This document shows, one piece after another, positions 62,036 to 64,000 of a stretch of DNA of 64,000 bases. Origin of the DNA: Pratylenchus scribneri (lineage: Eukaryota > Nematoda > Chromadorea > Rhabditida > Pratylenchidae); NCBI GenBank assembly GCA_030063045.1, contig JAQSEB010000047.1, positions 3,472,001 through 3,536,000 on the forward strand. The letters run 5' to 3'. Every line of letters begins with the position of its first letter. Within the stretch, counting starts at the first letter, position 1. The notes below the pieces were generated by a model, which did not search any database, was not told where the DNA came from, and worked only from the letters and a program-made list of their open reading frames with translations. The position numbers and the translations under genes are program-made.

Positions 62036-63600
62036 ATGCATTTGAACCATTTTGTCCACAATTGCCCCGTATTAGGAATCACTCAGATTTACACCGCACT
62101 TTATTTAGAAATTTTCTTCACACGAGGAATATTTAATTTGTTATTAATTCCATACCATATAGGGCAGCACATTTATTCGAATCAATCTGGCTATTTGAGT
62201 GGAACATCGTTGACATTAATGGCCACAAAAATTTGCATTTTATATCAAACTGGGGATTTATTACGCAACATGGTAAAAAATGTAAATTTGGAAAATATTT
62301 AATGAATTTAGGCCATGGCCAAAACCATTGCTTTTGGAGGAATTAATGCCGAAAGAGATAGTGGAAAAGTATAAAATTAAACTGGAATATTGGGAGCCGA
62401 CACGGATTGAAAAGGATGGGGAAATGATGCCAATAATAACGGCAATGTTCCCAGAGGGAAATTCGGCATTCAATGTGAATGAAATGAGCCGAAAAGTGAT
62501 TAAATCAAAAATGGAAAAAGGTAAGATGAAGCCTGGGATTCATCCGATTTTAATAATTTAAGCCTATCAAATGATTGTTGAAAATGAGGAGAATGGCAGG
62601 AGCAACAATTTTTGGAAGGAACAATTTTTTGGAGAATTTGATTATGAAAACTATTTTGAGAATTTCTTATTGATTATTTGTTCAGCTGAAAATTTAAAGA
62701 ATTCAACGTGCGGATGGATTAAAACCAAAATTCGTCATATTTTGTCAGATTGGGTGGATAAAAGTAAATTTGAGGGAATTGGTGAGGTGGAATTGAAAAA
62801 TGTGTTGGAAGAATATCAAATTATGACAAATTTTGAGCGGAAAGGAGAATGCGTCAAAATAGAAAGGTGGGTCGATGCATTGGATGTATTAATGGAAAAA
62901 TATTAATTTACAAAAAAAAATGACTGAATTTACAAAAATTCTTTCGGGTCGATTGGCAATAACAAAGTATTAGGGCTCATCAGGGTTAGATTCTCAGGGC
63001 AGGATGGGATTAGGGGCTAGAGACCAAGGTTTAGGGAATCTTAAAGAAATTTGATTTGGCCAAGTTATATGGCCTCAATAATATAATAATTTTCGACACG
63101 AAAGAATTTATGTAAATTTAGTCATTTTTTGTAAATTAATATAGATCCATTAAATAATTTATTATTCCATAATTTAGGCATGAATGTGTTGGCTGGCTTG
63201 TTGGATTAAATTTTAAATCAAATTTAAAGAAAAATCATAAACTGAAATTTTTGGAAGATTTGAATGAAATATTCATTAATCCAATATATAATTATTCCAG
63301 AAAAACACACAAAATGGAAATATTCCATTCAACGAGTGGGTAATTGAAGGAAAAGTAAGTAAAATATTTTTAAAAATTTTTAAAAAAATATTATTTTAGT
63401 ATTTCTTCATTCATTTTGGAGAAAAAATTGCGGAATTAAAATTGAAAGGAAAACAAAAAATGGAACAACCAAAAAATCGACCTTTAAATCCAAATGCCGA
63501 ACCATATTTTCCGCAATATATAGTTCAACAATGGATGTCCGAATTTTATTCCACATATTCTTATTATTATCCACAACAATTCTATTATCATTTATTCTGA
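62036..63600 (+). pseudogene. Poly(A) polymerase-like gene fragment, 5'-truncated and frameshifted
   Basis: Recognisable pieces of canonical nuclear poly(A) polymerase, in order: GQHIYSNQSGYLSGTSLTLM (exon to 62272), PWPKPLLLEELM ... MMPIITAMFPEGNSAFNV (62312-62520), FWKEQFFGEFDYENYFENFL and GWIKTKIRHIL (62563-62866), CVGWLVGLNFK (63178 on), and a C-terminal exon YFFIHFGEKIAELKLKGKQK (63400-63600). These cover the central and RNA-binding parts. The N-terminal nucleotidyltransferase with its catalytic aspartates is missing, because the 14-kb minisatellite ends 55 bp upstream. The exon a/b junction is out of phase by one base, and exon 4 changes frame at an A5 run (63301-63305). PAPs add poly(A) tails to mRNA; this copy cannot encode a catalytic enzyme as it stands. 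Alternatives are N-terminal exons beyond the array (not found at 46.6-47.9 kb) or assembly error. Confidence 0.8.
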
Positions 63601-63699
63601 TAAAATGATATTGATTTGATTATCTTGTCGTGTTTACTTAGTCTTTAGTTAGTGTAAATGCCAATTTATAGTTCCGCTAATCGGTACTAAAATTAAGTT

Positions 63700-64000
63700 T
63701 AGTTCGGGGCTATATTGGGCCTAAGCTCTCGCCCCGGGCAGCCCCCAATAGCCCAAGAATGGGGATGGTTTAGTTTAATTTGACTTAGTAAATATATTTA
63801 TTTATTGTGCGGAAAAATGTGATAACAGAACGTCGTAAAATATGTTGGGGAAGTGGGCGAAAAAGTCAACCTTTAATGGGGAATTGGGTTGTTAAAAAGG
63901 CAGATTGGGGCAATGTTTGATTGATAGGGTGATGGGGAGAGTAGGCAAAAAGTGGGGGTACAGTAGGATGAATAGTAATAGCCCTTATGCATGACAACAA
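63700..64000 (+). repeat. Dispersed ~290-bp repeat, copy 4, reaching the window edge
   Basis: Has ggggctatattgggcctaag, aagaatggggatgg, gggcaatgtttgattgatag, gcaaaaagtgggggtacagt and taggatgaatag, in the family order. Confidence 0.72.

Overview
The window looks like nuclear DNA of an AT-rich nematode, most likely a tylenchid plant parasite. The evidence is many short introns ending in TTTCAG-like acceptors, strong A/T codon bias, and a lineage-type family of F-box proteins with the IPIAQVPPP motif that I associate with cyst and root-knot nematodes. Species and genus cannot be fixed from sequence alone. I rebuilt gene models by hand from reading frames, splice phases and recalled family motifs; no search was run.

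Layout. 0.2-8.8 kb (+): a 14-exon PLEKHM1-like gene (RUN domain plus C-terminal zinc-binding Rubicon-homology/DUF4206 domain) whose largest intron holds a 1.3-kb minisatellite. 10.0-14.4 kb (-): a 14-exon DEAD-box RNA helicase of the vasa/DDX3 type, with a hAT-like MITE in its last intron. 15.2-18.3 kb (+): cdk-5, divergent from the helicase, followed 271 bp later by an acyl-carrier-protein-like gene with a reading-frame break. 19.5-20.3 kb: a GC-richer patch with ambiguous coding potential, and a MITE. 20.4-30.1 kb: four paralogues (one on -, three on +) of an unusual F-box family that begins with one C2H2 zinc finger. One copy has lost the finger to a MITE insertion, another by cysteine substitution, and a third has a mutated splice donor. 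30.1-36.0 kb: no convincing protein gene, but tRNA-Lys(CTT) and tRNA-Ser(GCT). 36.0-38.0 kb: a claudin-like four-pass membrane protein. 38.5-39.4 kb: a secreted EF-hand protein. 40.4-46.6 kb: a 16-exon DENND6-type DENN protein with a tRNA-Ala(AGC) and an 18-bp AT minisatellite in its introns. 47.9-62.0 kb: a 14-kb minisatellite with higher-order structure. 62.0-63.6 kb: a 5'-truncated, frameshifted poly(A) polymerase-like gene abutting the array. 63.7-64.0 kb: a copy of a dispersed repeat found four times here.

Themes. The conserved genes are housekeeping functions: endolysosome tethering, RNA remodelling, neuronal kinase, membrane trafficking and mitochondrial ACP. They do not form one pathway. 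The unusual content is (i) the zinc-finger/F-box cluster and its visible decay by transposons, (ii) a TGTTTGGG-type minisatellite family present at two loci in opposite orientation, one forming a three-level 14-kb array, (iii) several MITE families with exact target-site duplications, and (iv) three GC-AG introns. I do not see a microbial-style defence or biosynthetic system.
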